Source: Candidatus Nesterenkonia stercoripullorum
GTDB lineage: Bacteria; Actinomycetota; Actinomycetes; Actinomycetales; Micrococcaceae
Assembly (NCBI GenBank): GCA_019114115.1
Contig: DXGD01000229.1
Span: 1 to 6,334, forward strand
Length of the DNA: 6,334 bases
Direction of reading: 5' to 3'
Part shown: piece after piece, positions 4,159 through 6,334 of the stretch
Layout: each line of letters starts with the position of its first letter
Position numbering within the stretch: position 1 is the stretch's first letter
Notes under the pieces: model-generated
What the model was told of the DNA's origin: nothing
Databases searched by the model: none
What the model saw: only the letters and a program-made list of their open reading frames with translations
Translations under genes and position numbers: made by a program

Positions 4159-5924
4159 TCCGACAGATGGCTGGGTTCCCACATGCCGAGCTGGGTACGA
4201 ACGATCACCACATTCGGGCCGTCAGCCTCACAGGCGCGTGCGAGCCCGTCCTTCAGCTGATCAGGCGAGACGTCCGCAGCGGGCACACCGAACGCTTGGG
4301 CCAGCCTCATGAAGTCGGGACCGGCGAGTTCGGTCGCGGTAGCCCGGCCGAATGTGTCATCCATGTACTGCCGGAGGATCCCGTAGCCGCCGTCGTCGAT
4401 GATGAGCCAGGTGACCGGAAGCTCATACTGCCGGGCTGTTGCCAACTCCCCGATCGAGTACATGGCCGACCCGTCGCCGGCGACGGCGACAGTTCGCTGG
4501 GGGCGTCTATCGTGAGGTCCAGCACTGAGGTCCGCCTGCTCCTGCGCGGCGATGGCGCCGCCGAGCGCCCCCGGAAACCCGAAACCCAGTCCGCCGGCAC
4601 CCTGCGCCGAGTGAAAGGCCCCGCCATCGGTGCTCCAGCAGTTCCATGCCCAATATGCGGCAATGGTCATATCCCAGAACGTGTGGCATCCCTGCGGCAC
4701 AGCGGCCCGGATATCTGCCAGGAGCTGACGTTCTGCGCTGAGATCCTGCGCGGAGAGCCGCCGCTCCACCTTCTCGCGCACTGCTGCGACGAGCTGCTCG
4801 GAGCTGGCACCGCCCCAGTCCGCGCGAGGCTGTGCAGACTTCCTGACGCCGTCGTCGGCGAGGGCCGCGTGAATGTCCGCCAGCGCAGGTCCCGCGTCCG
4901 ACCGAATGCCCAGCGCCGAGTGGTTCGACTCCAAGACCTGGTAATCGGCATCGATCTGGATCACTGACCCGCGTGGTGCCAGCGTGTAGTAATTGCTGGT
5001 GACCTCGCCGAGTGAGGAGCCCACGACAAGCAGGACATCGGCTTCCTCCAGGACTTCCGTGACGTACCGGTCCTCGACCCACGAACCCAAGGACAGCCTG
5101 TGAGAGCTGGGGAACGCTGAATTCCCACCGGGAGTGCAGACCACCGGGGCGCCCAGGAGTTCGGCGAGGTCTGCCAATGCGGCTTCGGCGTCGGGGCCGG
5201 ACCTGCGCACTCCACCCCCTGCCAGCACTGCCGGTCGTGAGGAGCCGCCCAGCAGCCGGGCGGCCTCAGCGACCAGCTCTCTGCGCGCCGGCACCGGCCG
5301 CGCCTGCGCATGGACGTCGGCTACTGGAGGAACCACTGTGGGCTCCAGCAGCGTGTCCTGAGGGATCTCCACCCAGACAGGGCCTTGCGGCGCCGTCAAG
5401 GCCTCTTCCCAGGCGTCGTGGATCACCGCGGGAATCGACGCCGCCTGCTGGACGGTGAACTGGCTCTTGGTCACATTGCGGGCGGATTCCTTCTGCTCGT
5501 CGAGCTGGTGGATCATCCCCTTGTGCCTGGCGCCGAGCCCCTCGCGCGGAATCTGCGAGGCGATGACGACGAGCGGAACACAGGTCGCGTACGCCTCCTG
5601 CAGTCCCGCCAACGATGTCAGCGCGCCAGGCCCGGTGGACAGGAACAGCACCCCGACCTGCCCGGAGGCCCGGCTGTACCCATCAGCTGCGAATGCAGCA
5701 TTGTTCTCCACCCGGAAGGAGTAGAACGCCAGCGAGGACCGGGAGAGCGCATCGAACAGGCCGAGCGCGTGTTGACCAGGGATACCCACGACGGAGCGAG
5801 CACCCAGAGCAGTCAGTGTCTCCACCACGAGGTCTCCCCCGTTGCGCGGTGCCAGCTCCGTCGAATCGTCGGGCTGGGGTGACGATGGTTCGGGAGTCTC
5901 GCGTGACCAGCTGTGATCGATCAC
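4143..5924 (-). CDS. Thiamine-diphosphate-dependent enzyme, probable 2-oxo acid decarboxylase (acetolactate synthase/benzoylformate decarboxylase superfamily)
   Basis: A 593-residue cytoplasmic enzyme with all three domains of this superfamily. The N-terminal pyrimidine-binding domain (about 28-200) holds GIPGQH (47-52), catalytic E73 in [15 protein letters not shown], and STGPGALTS (96-104). The central domain (about 212-350) holds [12 protein letters not shown] and IQIDADYQV (322-330). The C-terminal cofactor domain (about 410-580) holds GDGS (483-486) and [10 protein letters not shown] (508-517). The last region resembles benzoylformate decarboxylases, but the usual Asn-Asn of the cofactor motif is Asp-Asp (D510, D511). 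The N-terminus carries about 25 extra hydrophilic residues. Start is GTG at 5924, inside the overlap with the ureohydrolase stop. Pairing with a ureohydrolase suggests a 2-ketoarginine decarboxylase-like (AruI-like) role, giving a guanidino aldehyde. Other oxo acids or a carboligase role remain possible. Family is secure, reaction is inferred. Confidence 0.9.
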   Translation of the reverse strand: MIDHSWSRETPEPSSPQPDDSTELAPRNGGDLVVETLTALGARSVVGIPGQHALGLFDALSRSSLAFYSFRVENNAAFAADGYSRASGQVGVLFLSTGPGALTSLAGLQEAYATCVPLVVIASQIPREGLGARHKGMIHQLDEQKESARNVTKSQFTVQQAASIPAVIHDAWEEALTAPQGPVWVEIPQDTLLEPTVVPPVADVHAQARPVPARRELVAEAARLLGGSSRPAVLAGGGVRRSGPDAEAALADLAELLGAPVVCTPGGNSAFPSSHRLSLGSWVEDRYVTEVLEEADVLLVVGSSLGEVTSNYYTLAPRGSVIQIDADYQVLESNHSALGIRSDAGPALADIHAALADDGVRKSAQPRADWGGASSEQLVAAVREKVERRLSAQDLSAERQLLADIRAAVPQGCHTFWDMTIAAYWAWNCWSTDGGAFHSAQGAGGLGFGFPGALGGAIAAQEQADLSAGPHDRRPQRTVAVAGDGSAMYSIGELATARQYELPVTWLIIDDGGYGILRQYMDDTFGRATATELAGPDFMRLAQAFGVPAADVSPDQLKDGLARACEADGPNVVIVRTQLGMWEPSHLSEPLSR

Positions 5925-6334
5925 GTGGCGTCACCGCCGGCCTTCTTATCGGCAAGCAGCGAGATGATGTCGTAGGCGACGTGCGAGGCCGCGAGTCCAG
6001 AGAGCTGGGCGTGATCGTATTCCGGCGAGACCTCGACGACGTCGGCTCCCACGATGTTAAGACCGCGCAGCCCACGCAGTATTTCCAGCAGCTCCCGCGA
6101 CGTCATGCCACCGGGCTCCGGGGTACCCGTGCCCGGGGCGTGGGCGGGGTCGAGGACGTCGATGTCCACCGAAATGTAGAGCGGCGCGTCCTCAACGCGC
6201 TGGCGCAGGCCTTCGACCACGCTCGCGCACCCTTGCCGATGGATATCGGAGCTGCTGATGATGCCGAAGCCGAAACGCGCGTCGTCCTCCAGGTCCTTCG
6301 GGCCGTACAGCGGCCCGCGCGTACCCACGTGACA
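5921..6334 (-). CDS. Agmatinase/guanidinobutyrase-family ureohydrolase, C-terminal part (gene runs off the right edge)
   Basis: The visible 137 residues are the C-terminal part of a ureohydrolase, a binuclear manganese (or nickel) enzyme that cleaves a guanidino group to urea plus an amine; whole enzymes are about 300-360 residues. Counted from the first visible residue, VGTRGPLY (3-10) matches the family's conserved GxRG strand. SVDIDVLDP (55-63) supplies the metal-binding Asp residues D57 and D59, and [10 protein letters not shown] (67-76) is the family signature. [19 protein letters not shown] (about 101-119) carries the conserved Glu of the agmatinase branch. The frame stays open to the window edge, so the GTG at 6328 is not the start. 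Its TGA (5921-5923) overlaps the GTG of the next gene, so the two are cotranscribed and translationally coupled. Agmatine, guanidinobutyrate, guanidinopropionate or guanidine are all possible substrates; the C-terminal half does not decide. Confidence 0.93.
   Translation of the reverse strand, partial: CHVGTRGPLYGPKDLEDDARFGFGIISSSDIHRQGCASVVEGLRQRVEDAPLYISVDIDVLDPAHAPGTGTPEPGGMTSRELLEILRGLRGLNIVGADVVEVSPEYDHAQLSGLAASHVAYDIISLLADKKAGGDAT

Noticed and set aside
4101..4967. Plus-strand open frame of about 288 codons opposite the thiamine-diphosphate enzyme.
   Set aside because: Shadow of the opposite-strand gene, which has clear catalytic motifs; no Shine-Dalgarno or domain supports the plus-strand frame.

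Overview
The window is GC-rich, with GC-biased third codon positions, frequent GTG starts, a CCA-encoding tRNA gene and mostly small intergenic gaps. This fits a high-GC actinobacterium, perhaps of the Micrococcales (for example the Brevibacterium or Arthrobacter neighbourhood). That placement is an inference from style and gene content, not a proven assignment. No insertion sequence, CRISPR array, rRNA gene or phage gene was seen.

Left part (1-1497): the N-terminal end of a GntP-family gluconate/sugar-acid permease reads leftwards off the window. It is divergent from a FadR-type GntR regulator (589-1338) that probably controls it. The shared 224-bp gap holds two abutting perfect palindromes (498-511 and 512-521), the best operator candidates there. 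A perfect 17-bp hairpin (1371-1416) ends the regulator gene and also the converging tRNA-Pro(GGG) gene (1421-1497, minus strand).

Right part (1653-6334): a four-gene neighbourhood that looks like a small catabolic module. A sodium:solute symporter (1653-3251, minus) is divergent from an XRE-cupin regulator resembling PuuR-type proteins (3491-4096, plus). The regulator converges on a two-gene minus-strand operon: an agmatinase/guanidinobutyrase-family ureohydrolase (5921 to beyond 6334) followed by a thiamine-diphosphate enzyme of the decarboxylase/acetolactate-synthase superfamily (4143-5924). Stop and start codons of the operon pair overlap as GTGA.

Working model (inference): the symporter imports a guanidino compound or related amine/oxo acid, the cupin regulator senses it or a product, the ureohydrolase removes urea from a guanidino group and the thiamine-diphosphate enzyme decarboxylates a 2-oxo acid. 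The closest known logic is the arginine transaminase route of Pseudomonas (AruI 2-ketoarginine decarboxylase, then GbuA guanidinobutyrase), but the substrate here is not proven.

The most notable non-coding details are a near-consensus promoter with an overlapping inverted repeat for the symporter, and a possible leaderless 13-codon upstream ORF whose stop overlaps the start of the cupin regulator. I found no sign of a wholly new kind of system; the value lies in the enzyme pairing and the regulatory architecture.
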